Positions 1-7,350 of a stretch of 33,246 bases of DNA are shown here, in pieces. The notes under the pieces are model-generated. The model was not told the DNA's origin. It did not search any database and saw only the letters and a program-made list of their open reading frames with translations. The translations under genes and the position numbers were made by a program. Within the stretch, counting starts at the first letter, position 1; each line of letters opens with the position of its first letter. The DNA is from Sphingopyxis sp. (lineage in GTDB: Bacteria; Pseudomonadota; Alphaproteobacteria; Sphingomonadales; Sphingomonadaceae), in assembly GCA_015657575.1 (NCBI GenBank), contig JACDQN010000530.1:1-33246 (forward strand), written 5' to 3'.

Positions 1-36
1 ACGAATGATGTGCTCTACCAACTGAGCTAAAGCGGC
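1..36 (-). tRNA. tRNA-Thr (CGT), 5' half, cut by the window edge
   Basis: Read on the minus strand, this is the 5' half of a tRNA: a 7-nt acceptor strand GCCGCTT, then TA, a D-arm GCTC-AGTTGGTA-GAGC, and the anticodon stem CATCA leading into a loop beginning TTCGT. The anticodon in that loop is CGT, which reads threonine codon ACG. The 3' half lies outside the window. Confidence 0.9.
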
Positions 37-220
37 AACGAGGCGCGCCATTAACAGCGCGGCGGCGCGAAGACAAGCATCGTCGCGCAAGAATCTCGGA
101 ACCGGCCCGGCGCCGCGCGCGCCGCGTCCGGCCCGCACCAGCAAAATCATCAAGGCGAAGCAGCCGCGGGCATCGGGTCCGCGCCGCTCCTGCCCGTGAC
201 CACAAGGAAATCCTCTCTCC

Positions 221-2200
221 ATGTATAAATTCATCGGCGCCGACGGCGACATCGACGGCGCTGTCCAGGCCCTTCCGCCCGCGCCCGAACCGGCGCCAAA
301 GAAGAAGCGCGGCCCCAAGCCCAAGCCGATCGTCGAATTCCCGCAGGCGGTGCACGGTCCGTGGATCGATCCGCCCGGCTTCGCCGAGGCCCTCGCCCTC
401 CACATGCGGCGGCACGGCGACAGCCCCGAGCATCTGCTGAAGGCGGTCACACTCCCCGATGCAGGGACGTGCCAGAAGACGATCCGCAAATGGACGAATG
501 AGCGGAGCGCGCCCGAAAGCGTCGAGAGCTTCGCGCTCCTCGGCCGGATCGAGCGGCGCTACCAGCTCCCGCCCGGCTATTTCCGGGCGAAGCTCGCCGC
601 CAACGCGCGCGCGCCGCGCGGTAGCCGGATTCCGGGAATCTCGCCCGCCGAGCAACGCCGCATCGCCTGGCATCTCCCGGCCGATTTCCGCAGGCGCCCG
701 AAACGCGAGCGCGAAGAAATTCTCGCCTGGGTGCGCAGCGTCATCATCGCGGGCTCGACCGACTATCGCGCGTTCCAGCGCGAGAGCGGCAAGCATCGCT
801 TCGCGCTCCGCTTTCCCGAGGCGGGTATCCGCAAATCGGCGCGCATCGAACGCGGCGTCGGCCGATCGCCCGCAACCTCCGAGCCGTCCGACCGCGATGC
901 GCCCGCCGATCTCCAGCGCGATGTCGCCGCCTTCATCCGCTTCAAGACCGCGACACTGCCGCCGCCGCATCTGCTCCGCAACGGTCGCTGGGGCTCCGAG
1001 ACCGCGGCGCAGAAGCTCGAACATCTGGGACTCATGTTCGGAGCGCTGACCGCCAAAGCCGATGGTCCCGTGGAGGGCCGCGCGATCCCGCGCGACAGCC
1101 TGTCCTTCGCGATGCTGCTCTTTCCCGCGGTATGGGATTGGTATCTTGGTTGGCGCGAGGCGCGGCGCGGCTTCTACACGAGCTGGGAAATCAACATGCT
1201 CGACTTCGCGATGGCGATGGCGCGCCCCGACACGGGATATTTTCGGCAGAACCCGCATCTCGCCGCCACGCTGCGCCCGATCGAAGGCCTGATCTCGGAA
1301 GCGGACATCGTCGATGCGGCGAGCGACTGGGACGCGCTCTGCACGCGGTGCCACATCTATACGGCGGGGCGGAAGAAGGATGTGCAGAGTGTCGCGCGCG
1401 TCCACCGCGATCCCTTCGAGCCGATCCTGCCGATCCTCGAAGCCGACAGCCCGGTCGGCGAATATCGCAAGATCACCGAAGAGATATTGGCGCGTATGCC
1501 GAATGCGAAGCGGCAGCCCAAGGCGGCGGCCGAAAGCGTCCGCGCCTTTCTGATGCTGCGCTTCGGGCTGCATCTCGGGCTGCGCCAGAAGAACCTCCGC
1601 CAGCTCCGTTTCGTCCCACGCGGCCAGCAGCCCATGGGCGAGCGCCAGCTCGAGACGCTCAAATGCGGCGAGCTGCGCTGGAACGACAAGAGTGACGGCT
1701 GGGAAGTGCTGGTCCCCGCGGTCGCCTTCAAGAATGCGACCTCCTCCTTCTTCAGCAAGCGGCCCTATCGCCTGCTGCTCCCTGATCTCGGGCGACTCTA
1801 CGAGTTCATAGACCTCTACATTAAATGCGACAGGGCGCTGCTGCTTGGCGGCGCCGAAGACCCCGGCACCTTCTTCGTCAAATCGGCGAAGCGGACGACC
1901 GCCAATGCCGCCTACGACCAGCTCAGCTTCTACGAAGCATGGCGCCTCGCGATCCAGCGCTACGGTATCTACAATCCCTACACCGGCCGCGGCGCGATCA
2001 AGGGTCTGCTGCCGCACGGCCCGCATAATGTCCGCGACGTTCTCGCGACCCATGTACTCAAGAAGACCGGTTCCTATGAACAGGCGGGCTATGCGATCCA
2101 GGACAGCCCCGAGATCGTCGCCAAACATTATGGGCGCTTCTTCCCGCACGACAAATCGGCGCTCGCCGCGGGCATCCTCAATATCGCCTGGGAGGATTGA
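221..2200 (+). CDS. Tyrosine recombinase-like protein with N-terminal DNA-binding region
   Basis: A 659-aa protein whose C-terminal third looks like a tyrosine recombinase/phage integrase catalytic domain. There is a candidate first arginine in GLRQKNLRQLR (about residue 450), a box II H-N-V-R (about 602-605), a further His near 611, and a candidate nucleophile Tyr in KHYGRF (about 637). The N-terminus has a basic Lys/Arg/Pro stretch resembling an AT-hook (about residues 27-36), then a helical segment (about 55-115) that may be a helix-turn-helix. It is longer than usual integrases (300-450 aa). The ATG has an AAGGAAA Shine-Dalgarno about 13 nt upstream. The tRNA-Thr gene upstream has its 5' end facing this gene, so this is not the usual integrase-at-3'-end layout. 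It could be a resident recombinase or an integrase remnant; its substrate is unknown. Confidence 0.7.
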   Translation: MYKFIGADGDIDGAVQALPPAPEPAPKKKRGPKPKPIVEFPQAVHGPWIDPPGFAEALALHMRRHGDSPEHLLKAVTLPDAGTCQKTIRKWTNERSAPESVESFALLGRIERRYQLPPGYFRAKLAANARAPRGSRIPGISPAEQRRIAWHLPADFRRRPKREREEILAWVRSVIIAGSTDYRAFQRESGKHRFALRFPEAGIRKSARIERGVGRSPATSEPSDRDAPADLQRDVAAFIRFKTATLPPPHLLRNGRWGSETAAQKLEHLGLMFGALTAKADGPVEGRAIPRDSLSFAMLLFPAVWDWYLGWREARRGFYTSWEINMLDFAMAMARPDTGYFRQNPHLAATLRPIEGLISEADIVDAASDWDALCTRCHIYTAGRKKDVQSVARVHRDPFEPILPILEADSPVGEYRKITEEILARMPNAKRQPKAAAESVRAFLMLRFGLHLGLRQKNLRQLRFVPRGQQPMGERQLETLKCGELRWNDKSDGWEVLVPAVAFKNATSSFFSKRPYRLLLPDLGRLYEFIDLYIKCDRALLLGGAEDPGTFFVKSAKRTTANAAYDQLSFYEAWRLAIQRYGIYNPYTGRGAIKGLLPHGPHNVRDVLATHVLKKTGSYEQAGYAIQDSPEIVAKHYGRFFPHDKSALAAGILNIAWED

Positions 2201-2278
2201 GGAATGCATTGACCCGTCGCGGGCGGCGCAACATCTCGCGCGCCGCGCATTGTCGAAGCACATATAGGAGATTTTCAG

Positions 2279-2832
2279 ATGGCCAATCCCCTCGACACCC
2301 GCCGCATCCTCATCATGGCGACCAACGGCTTCGAGCAGTCCGAACTCGAAGTTCCCCTCGAACGCCTTCAGGACGCGGCGCCGAGATCGACATCGCCTCG
2401 CTCAAGACCGGCGACATCACCGGATGGGACGAAGATGATTGGGGCGACGACATCGAAGTCGATCTGCTGATCGCCGATGCCAAGGTGGAAGATTATGACG
2501 CGCTTGTCCTGCCCGGCGGGCAGATCAATCCCGACCTGCTGCGCGTGGATGAGAAGGCGATCGCGCTGATCAAGTCGTTCGCCGACGCCGGCAAACCCGT
2601 CGCCGCGATCTGTCATGCGCCCTGGCTGCTGGTCGAAGCGGGCCTCGCCAAGGGCAGAAAAATGACGAGCTACAAGTCGATCCGCACCGATGTCGCCAAT
2701 GCCGGCGCCGAAGTGGTCGACGAGGAAGTCGTCGTCGACGGCAACATCATCACAAGCCGCTGCCCCGACGATCTTCCGGCCTTCTGCGACGCGATCATCA
2801 AAGCGCTCGCGCCGGTCGACGCCGACGCCTGA
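2279..2832 (+). pseudogene. DJ-1/PfpI-family protein, frameshifted
   Basis: Reading from ATG 2279 gives MANPLDTRRILIMATNGFEQ, the usual N-terminus of DJ-1/PfpI glutamine-amidotransferase-like proteins. The frame breaks at about 2373-2381 and the rest of the family pattern continues in the +1-shifted frame: DYDALVLPGGQINPD, then the nucleophile elbow AAICHAPWLL with its Cys, ending at TGA 2830-2832. Restoring one G (GACGCGGGCGCC instead of GACGCGGCGCC) gives a continuous protein of about 184 aa, the normal family length. Such proteins act as stress-related deglycases, proteases or chaperones; the precise activity here is unknown. A Shine-Dalgarno (TAGGAG) lies about 8 nt before the ATG. The break may be a sequencing error. 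Confidence 0.85.
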
Positions 2833-3021
2833 CGACGGCAAATTGAGCCACAAATAGCATCGAAGATAGTCCGGACCGCGCGAGAGCGCGGCCCGGTGGA
2901 AAGCACTCAAACCATTATCGTTTTGAAGCTCGCCGGGAATACCCGGATGCCCCCTATCCGGTTCCAGCCACCACGATATTTTTGTTTCGGCATATGACCT
3001 TATGGCGAAAAGCGCCCTGAA

Positions 3022-3614
3022 CTACGGCCGCTGGCGCAGGCTCCGGAACGTCACCGACCAGCGCGGCGCAGGCATGTCGGCAATGCTGTGCTCCCAATCG
3101 GTCCGCACCTCGCCGTCCAGATGATAGACCGACCGCGGCGCGAGCGGCACCGCCATCCTCTCGAAGCGCGGACCCGCCCGCCGCCGAAAGCGCATCGCCG
3201 CTTCGGCTCCCAGCGAAATACCCACGACATGCTCGAAGACGGGGCGGTCCTTGTGCCAGCCGATCCCGCGCCGACGCCATATTCGATGACGAGTGCCTGC
3301 ACGAGATCGCCAGGCGCGACGCCCGCGAAAATCGCGGCGCGGTCGCGCACCGGCTCCAGCCACTCGGGTATCGGTTCGGAAGGTGCGAAGCGACCGGTCT
3401 GAAAATCATAGGTCCAGCCAAACGAGCGGGTGAGCCTTTTGCCTTCCCATTGCTGGAACTGGAACGGGGTCAGCCCGGCGGCGCCGATCCGCTCGATCAG
3501 CACGGCTTCCTCGGCGACATCGATGATCTCGTCGGCGTAGTGCAGCCCTGGCAGCGGCGGCGAACCGAACAGATCGCCGAGCGGTGCCGCGGCCCACGCT
3601 ACGCCGGACCTCAT
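3022..3614 (-). pseudogene. alkB: AlkB-like 2-oxoglutarate/Fe(II) dioxygenase, frameshifted
   Basis: Two minus-strand frames together give one AlkB-family protein of about 197 aa. The first part (from ATG 3614) runs through PFQFQQWEGKRLTRSFGW to LVIEYGVGAG. The frame then shifts near 3263-3267, and the second part gives GIGWHKDRPVFEHVVGISLG, DWEHSI and SVTFRSL. The iron ligands are the H-x-D of WHKD and the later His of DWEHS; the Arg of TFRSL fits the 2-oxoglutarate-binding Arg. Adding one G to a GGG run restores GAGIGWHKD. AlkB enzymes oxidatively remove alkyl groups from bases in DNA or RNA. The start overlaps the stop of the SRAP gene by 4 bp, so the two are probably co-translated and SOS-controlled through the LexA box at 4126. 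The shift may be a sequencing error. Confidence 0.85.
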
Positions 3615-4120
3615 AGCGCGAACACGGTCTGCGCGCGCAATGGTTCAACGAAGAAACTGTGGCGCGGCGGTTCCGCGAACAGCACCTCGTTCGGAATGCT
3701 GCCGTCGAGCCAGCCCATCACATCGCGGCGCTGGACGATGACGCCATGGCGCGACTGGTGCGGGATGACGTCGGCACCCGCCGGGATGGTGAGGATGCGA
3801 TAGGAGAGCGGCCAGTCGGCGAGCGGCGGATCCCAGATCGAGGCGAGGTAGAAGAAATTGCCGCTGTCGAGCGTCACCCGGTAGCGATGATCGCCTGTCC
3901 CCATCCGGAATTCCGAGGCGGGGATCAGGCAGCGGCGCTTCGGAAAGGCACGGCCTTCCGAGCGCACGAAACGATAGTTGATGCCGTCCGAGAAGCGCGG
4001 GTCCGAGCCCCACACCGCCTCGACCATTTCGATCTCGCTTTCATCGTCGGGATTGCGTCTTATGAGCGCACGGCGGCCGTCCGGGGACTCGGGGTCGAAA
4101 GGGGTTGGCGCCGCGCTCAT
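3611..4120 (-). CDS. SRAP-like (YedK/HMCES) protein, possibly lacking the catalytic Cys
   Basis: A 169-aa SRAP-domain protein. The family core is visible: VWGSDPRFSDGINYRFVRSE, then RRCLIPASEF (the Glu of the active-site segment), and the late His region IPHQSRHGVIV. Active SRAP proteins begin Met-Cys, and Cys2 forms a thiazolidine crosslink with abasic sites. With the likely start at ATG 4120 (MSAAPTPF) this Cys is absent. An in-frame ATG at 4189 would give Met-Cys, but that reading crosses the LexA box and overlaps the divergent gene's start, and its first 25 residues do not resemble SRAP. I prefer 4120 with moderate certainty. It is coupled downstream to the alkB-like gene. Confidence 0.75.
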   Translation of the reverse strand: MSAAPTPFDPESPDGRRALIRRNPDDESEIEMVEAVWGSDPRFSDGINYRFVRSEGRAFPKRRCLIPASEFRMGTGDHRYRVTLDSGNFFYLASIWDPPLADWPLSYRILTIPAGADVIPHQSRHGVIVQRRDVMGWLDGSIPNEVLFAEPPRHSFFVEPLRAQTVFAL

Positions 4121-4125
4121 ATGTG

Positions 4126-4140
4126 GAACATAATGGGAAC
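4126..4140. promoter_or_regulatory. LexA (SOS) box between divergent SRAP genes
   Basis: The sequence GAACATAATGGGAAC matches the alphaproteobacterial LexA operator GAAC-N7-GAAC exactly. It lies in the 67-bp gap between two divergent SRAP genes, a protein family often called SOS-response-associated peptidase, so one operator could control both directions. Confidence 0.75.
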
Positions 4141-4187
4141 GAGATTGAGTCGCAAGGGCGGCCAAGAGCGACAGGGAATGCGCACAC

Positions 4188-4805
4188 ATGTGCAATGACT
4201 ATAGGCTGGAAGCCGATATCGCCTCGATCGCCGAGGATTTCGAAGACCTCCAGATCAAGATCAAGATGCCCGAGGGGAGCCCGAACGTGCCCGCGCGCGA
4301 AGACGTCCGCATCACCGATATGGCGCCGATCGTGAAGGCGAGCGACGGCGACGCGATCGGCGAACTGGTCAACCGGCGCTGGAGCTGGCCCGGCCAAGGC
4401 GGCAAGCCGGTCTACAACGTCCGCTCGGAAGGCCGCGACCTCGGCAGCCAGCGCTGCCTCGTCCTCTGCGACGGCTTCTACGAGTTCACCGACCCGACCG
4501 ACAAGGCGCAGAAGCGGCTCGACAAATGGCTGTTTACGCTGAAGGACCATCGCTGGTTCTGCATGGCGGGCATCTGGCGAGATGCCCATGTCGGCGAAGC
4601 CTTCAGCCTGCTGACAATGGACGCCGGGCCCGACATCGCGCCTTATCATCACCGCCAGATCATCCCGCTGCCCCGCGACCGCTGGGCCGACTGGCTCGAC
4701 CCGCGCATCCCCGCAAGCGACATCCTGGGTTGGCTCCCCGAAGGCAGCCTCATTCCGACGCAAGTCCATGGCCAGCCGCCGGCGCAGGGAGCACTTGCGC
4801 TATGA
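4188..4805 (+). CDS. SRAP-family abasic-site-processing protein (YedK/HMCES-like)
   Basis: A 205-aa protein starting MCNDYRLEADI, so the catalytic Cys2 is present. Other SRAP signatures are VYNVRSEGRD, the Glu in LCDGFYEF, and the His region APYHHRQIIPL. In the family, Cys2 forms a stable DNA-protein crosslink with abasic sites in single-stranded DNA, shielding them from strand breakage. The start ATG is part of a palindromic CACATGTG. The LexA box at 4126-4140 lies about 48 bp upstream, which fits SOS induction. The stop overlaps the following DUF1810 gene by 4 bp (ATGA), indicating translational coupling. Confidence 0.9.
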   Translation: MCNDYRLEADIASIAEDFEDLQIKIKMPEGSPNVPAREDVRITDMAPIVKASDGDAIGELVNRRWSWPGQGGKPVYNVRSEGRDLGSQRCLVLCDGFYEFTDPTDKAQKRLDKWLFTLKDHRWFCMAGIWRDAHVGEAFSLLTMDAGPDIAPYHHRQIIPLPRDRWADWLDPRIPASDILGWLPEGSLIPTQVHGQPPAQGALAL

Positions 4806-5227
4806 CCGACACCGACAGTCTCCAGCGCTTCGTCGACGCGCAGGAGCAGGTCTATGCCCGCGCGCTCGACGAAATCCGGCGCGGCACCAAGCGTAGCCAC
4901 TGGATGTGGTTCGTCTTTCCGCAGCTGGCAGGCCTCGGGCGGAGCGCCATGGCGCAGCGCTACGCCATAGCCGACCTTGCAGAGGCGCGCGCCTATCTGG
5001 CGCATCCGATCCTCGGCGCCCGCTATCTCGAATGCGTCGCGGCGCTGCAGGATGTCGTTGGTCATGACCCGGTGACAATCTTCGGCGACGTCGATGCGCT
5101 GAAGCTGCGTTCGTCGCTCACCCTGTTCGAAGCCGCGGGTGACAAGCCGATTTTCGCCGCCGCGCTCGACCGCTGGTTCAAGGGCGTGCGCGATGACAAG
5201 ACGCTCGCTCGACTGAGGGGCAAATGA
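4802..5227 (+). CDS. DUF1810 family protein
   Basis: A 141-aa protein with the DUF1810 pattern: LQRFVDAQEQVYARALDEIR, HWMWFVFPQLAGLGRS, ARAYLAHPILGARYLE, and KLRSSLTLFEAA near the end. The biochemical function of this family is not known to me. The length is normal for the family. The start overlaps the upstream SRAP stop by 4 bp, so it is probably in the same SOS-controlled transcript, which ends at the hairpin at 5315-5348. Confidence 0.9.
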   Translation: MTDTDSLQRFVDAQEQVYARALDEIRRGTKRSHWMWFVFPQLAGLGRSAMAQRYAIADLAEARAYLAHPILGARYLECVAALQDVVGHDPVTIFGDVDALKLRSSLTLFEAAGDKPIFAAALDRWFKGVRDDKTLARLRGK

Positions 5228-5314
5228 GGCGACCGAGAGGCAGCGGCACGACGCCAATGATGGCGCGGCTTGCGCTTAGCCTATTTTAACCATGATATTG
5301 CATGGAGCCGACGG

Positions 5315-5348
5315 CCCGTCACCGTGCGACCCGGTGGCGGGTTATTTT
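5315..5348 (+). terminator. Rho-independent terminator after the SRAP-DUF1810 operon
   Basis: A 10-bp stem (CCCGTCACCG with CGGTGGCGGG, one T:G wobble) with a 7-nt loop is followed directly by TTATTTT. It lies about 90 bp past the DUF1810 stop. Confidence 0.75.
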
Positions 5349-5394
5349 CGCCATAAGGAATAGGCTGCCCCAAAAACTCGCCGTCGCTCCGGCC

Positions 5395-5425
5395 GGCAAA
5401 GAAAAGGGCCCGCCGAAGCGAGCCC
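5395..5425 (-). terminator. Rho-independent terminator after the small stress-type gene
   Basis: On the minus strand, GGGCTCGC-TTCG-GCGGGCCC forms an 8-bp stem with one wobble and a stable TTCG loop, followed by TTTTCTTT. It sits about 30 bp downstream of the small gene ending at 5454. Confidence 0.85.
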
Positions 5426-5453
5426 AGTCTGCCGTTTAGGGTCGGCGGGGGAA

Positions 5454-5630
5454 TTAGTTTTCGGTGCCGGGAGTGCCCGGCTTCGGCGCCTTGCCGTCTT
5501 CGATCCGGCCTTCGTTGCGAAGGTCGCGGCCTTCCTGCGCCTTGCGCTTCGCTTCGGGGCTGTCGCCATTCTCGTACAGCTCTTCCTTCACATAGCCGGC
5601 GGCTTCCTTGATCTTGCTTTCAACGCTCAT
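5454..5630 (-). CDS. Small hydrophilic protein, CsbD-like stress type (tentative)
   Basis: A 58-aa charged, Lys/Glu-rich protein with no membrane segment, beginning MSVESKIKEAAGYVKEELYE and ending in a Pro/Gly-rich tail. The composition and the KIKEAAG-VKE start recall CsbD-type general stress proteins, but similarity is limited and the assignment is tentative. ATG 5630 is preferred over 5633 and 5642 because a GGAGG Shine-Dalgarno ends 5 nt upstream of it. It is a single-gene unit closed by the hairpin at 5395-5425. Confidence 0.6.
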   Translation of the reverse strand: MSVESKIKEAAGYVKEELYENGDSPEAKRKAQEGRDLRNEGRIEDGKAPKPGTPGTEN

Positions 5631-5786
5631 CATGACCTCCATTGATTTGATAACCGATCAACCGATGTGGGCCGGTGAAAGTTGCCGCACGACGCCCCGA
5701 TTTATTTTCGCGTCACCGAGAAACCTTGATCCAATTTCATGTGTTTAGCCCCGCCGACACTCGGACCGTCATTCGTGTGGGGCCGT

Positions 5787-6452
5787 TCATGGTCGCACGG
5801 CCGGCGATGCCGCAGGACGCGGCCCTGCCGGTTTCGGCACCAGGATCAGGGTGCGGCCCTCGACGCGCCAGGCCGCAAGTTCGGACAGGAAGTTCATGCC
5901 GAGCACATCGGTGTCGCCAAGCCCGCGCGCGATCACGACCTTGAGACCGCGCGCTTCGATACCACCGATGTCGAGCTGATCGACCGTGCCGGCATCGGCA
6001 CGGACCGTGCCGTTCGCGGTCTTCATCAGGAGCGGTACGAGCGTCGCATTGGCTTCGACGCCAGCGGCGGCGGCGGTCGCCGGTGACAGCGCAGTGACCG
6101 TCGCACCGCTGTCGACCAGCATTCGCCGCTCGGTGCCGTTGATTCTGACCTCCACCCAATAATGCCCATCGCGCGCCATCGGGATGCGCACTTCGTCGCC
6201 GACAACCTCCTGCCGATTGAGCCCGAGACCCGATGTGATGCGCGAGAGATTGGGATCGAACGGCGCCTGCTGCAGCACGAGAAAGATGCCGAACGCGAGC
6301 AGCGCGAACGAGAAGAGCCCTCGCAGCACGCGGCCGACATAGGGCAGCTTGAACAGGATGATAAGAATCAGCGCCGCGCCGACCGCATAAATAGCGAGCG
6401 TTTCCACGGGGAGTTGGGGCGCGAGGTCGGTCGATAGGGGCATGGATTTCAT
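5787..6452 (-). CDS. Membrane-anchored retropepsin-like aspartic protease (TIGR02281-like)
   Basis: A 221-aa protein with two hydrophobic membrane segments (about residues 18-36 and 42-61) and a C-terminal single-lobe aspartic protease fold. The catalytic motif is MLVDSGATVTALS with Asp about residue 114, followed by the family's DIGGIEARGLKVVIARG and LGMNFLSEL. Retropepsin-like proteases act as dimers; bacterial members of this clan AA family have few known substrates. The start at 6452 (MKSMPL) is chosen because further upstream the frame loses protein character; 6443 is also possible. It diverges from imuA, with the LexA box at 6539-6553 between them, but need not be SOS-controlled. Confidence 0.8.
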   Translation of the reverse strand: MKSMPLSTDLAPQLPVETLAIYAVGAALILIILFKLPYVGRVLRGLFSFALLAFGIFLVLQQAPFDPNLSRITSGLGLNRQEVVGDEVRIPMARDGHYWVEVRINGTERRMLVDSGATVTALSPATAAAAGVEANATLVPLLMKTANGTVRADAGTVDQLDIGGIEARGLKVVIARGLGDTDVLGMNFLSELAAWRVEGRTLILVPKPAGPRPAASPAVRP

Positions 6453-6538
6453 CGGCTTTACAAGGCCCAAGGTGTCGGCGCGCTGAATGATCCACAGGCA
6501 TCTGCCGCAACCGCCTTGACGCCGCCTCCGACTCAATG

Positions 6539-6553
6539 GAACATATAGCGAAC
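6539..6553. promoter_or_regulatory. LexA (SOS) box in front of imuA
   Basis: The sequence GAACATATAGCGAAC is an exact GAAC-N7-GAAC operator, ending 17 nt before the imuA ATG at 6571. The imuA-imuB-dnaE2 cassette is a known LexA target in alphaproteobacteria. Confidence 0.85.
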
Positions 6554-6570
6554 ATTTGAGTCGATGCCTT

Positions 6571-7350
6571 ATGACATTCGCCCTCCCCTTGCCCGTCTCC
6601 CGGCCATCCGCCGAGGAGCTTGCCGCGCTTCGCGACGCGGTTGCGCGCGTGCGCACCGAGCGTGGGCCGATCCTTCCCTTCGAGATCGCCGCTATGGATG
6701 ATCGCCTTTCAGATCACGGCCTCGACGGCGCCGGCATGCACGAGATCGCCGGCGCGAGTCCGAGCTGGGGCGACGATGCCGCCGCGACGCTCTTCGCTGC
6801 CGGGATCGCCGCGCGGTTCGCCGCCGCGCCGGGCCTCAACGTCCTCTGGACGCTGACCCGCTTCGATCTTTATGCGCCCGGCCTCGAGCAAGCGGGACTC
6901 GCTCCGGACAAGATCTTCTACGCGCAGGGCCGCGACGACCGGGATGTGCTCGCGCTTGCCGAAGACGGGCTCCGCGACGGCGCGCTTGCCTGCGTCGTTG
7001 CCGAGGCGAAGAGTGTCGACCAGGCTTCGACGCGGCGGCTCCAGCTCGCGGCATCCGAGGGCCGGACCCCGATGCTGCTTTACCGGCGCTTCCGGCGGCA
7101 GGACCGCTGCCCGCTCGCCGAGCCGTCGCTGGCGATGACGCGCTGGCGCATCGGCTCGGCGCCTTCGGCGCCGCTCGGGCTGCCGGGTGTCGGGCGCGGC
7201 CGCTGGGCGGTCGAGCTCGTCCGTCAGCGCGGCGGGCCGCCCTTTTCTCTCGAAGTGGAGGCGTGCGATGACCAGGGTCGCCTCGCTCTTCCTGCCGCAA
7301 TTGCCGATAGAGCGGCTGCGCCGGACAGAGCGGCCAGATACGCCGCCTGA
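6571..7350 (+). CDS. imuA: ImuA, accessory factor of the DnaE2 mutasome
   Basis: A 259-aa RecA/SulA-like protein. The pattern LPFEIAAMDDRLSDHGLDGAGMHEI near the N-terminus, RFDLYAPGLEQAGLAPDKI in the middle, and the C-terminal RWAVELVRQRGG with a short SLEVEACDD tail are typical of ImuA. Together with ImuB and DnaE2 it carries out damage-induced translesion synthesis. ATG 6571 (MTFALPLPV) is chosen over an upstream TTG because that start sits next to the LexA box. The 3' end overlaps imuB by 83 bp, and gene order and context support the assignment. Confidence 0.9.
   Translation: MTFALPLPVSRPSAEELAALRDAVARVRTERGPILPFEIAAMDDRLSDHGLDGAGMHEIAGASPSWGDDAAATLFAAGIAARFAAAPGLNVLWTLTRFDLYAPGLEQAGLAPDKIFYAQGRDDRDVLALAEDGLRDGALACVVAEAKSVDQASTRRLQLAASEGRTPMLLYRRFRRQDRCPLAEPSLAMTRWRIGSAPSAPLGLPGVGRGRWAVELVRQRGGPPFSLEVEACDDQGRLALPAAIADRAAAPDRAARYAA

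Noticed and set aside
2876-2891. Hairpin CCGCGC-GAGA-GCGCGG after the PfpI gene as a terminator
   Set aside because: No T-run follows on either strand, so it cannot be called intrinsic.
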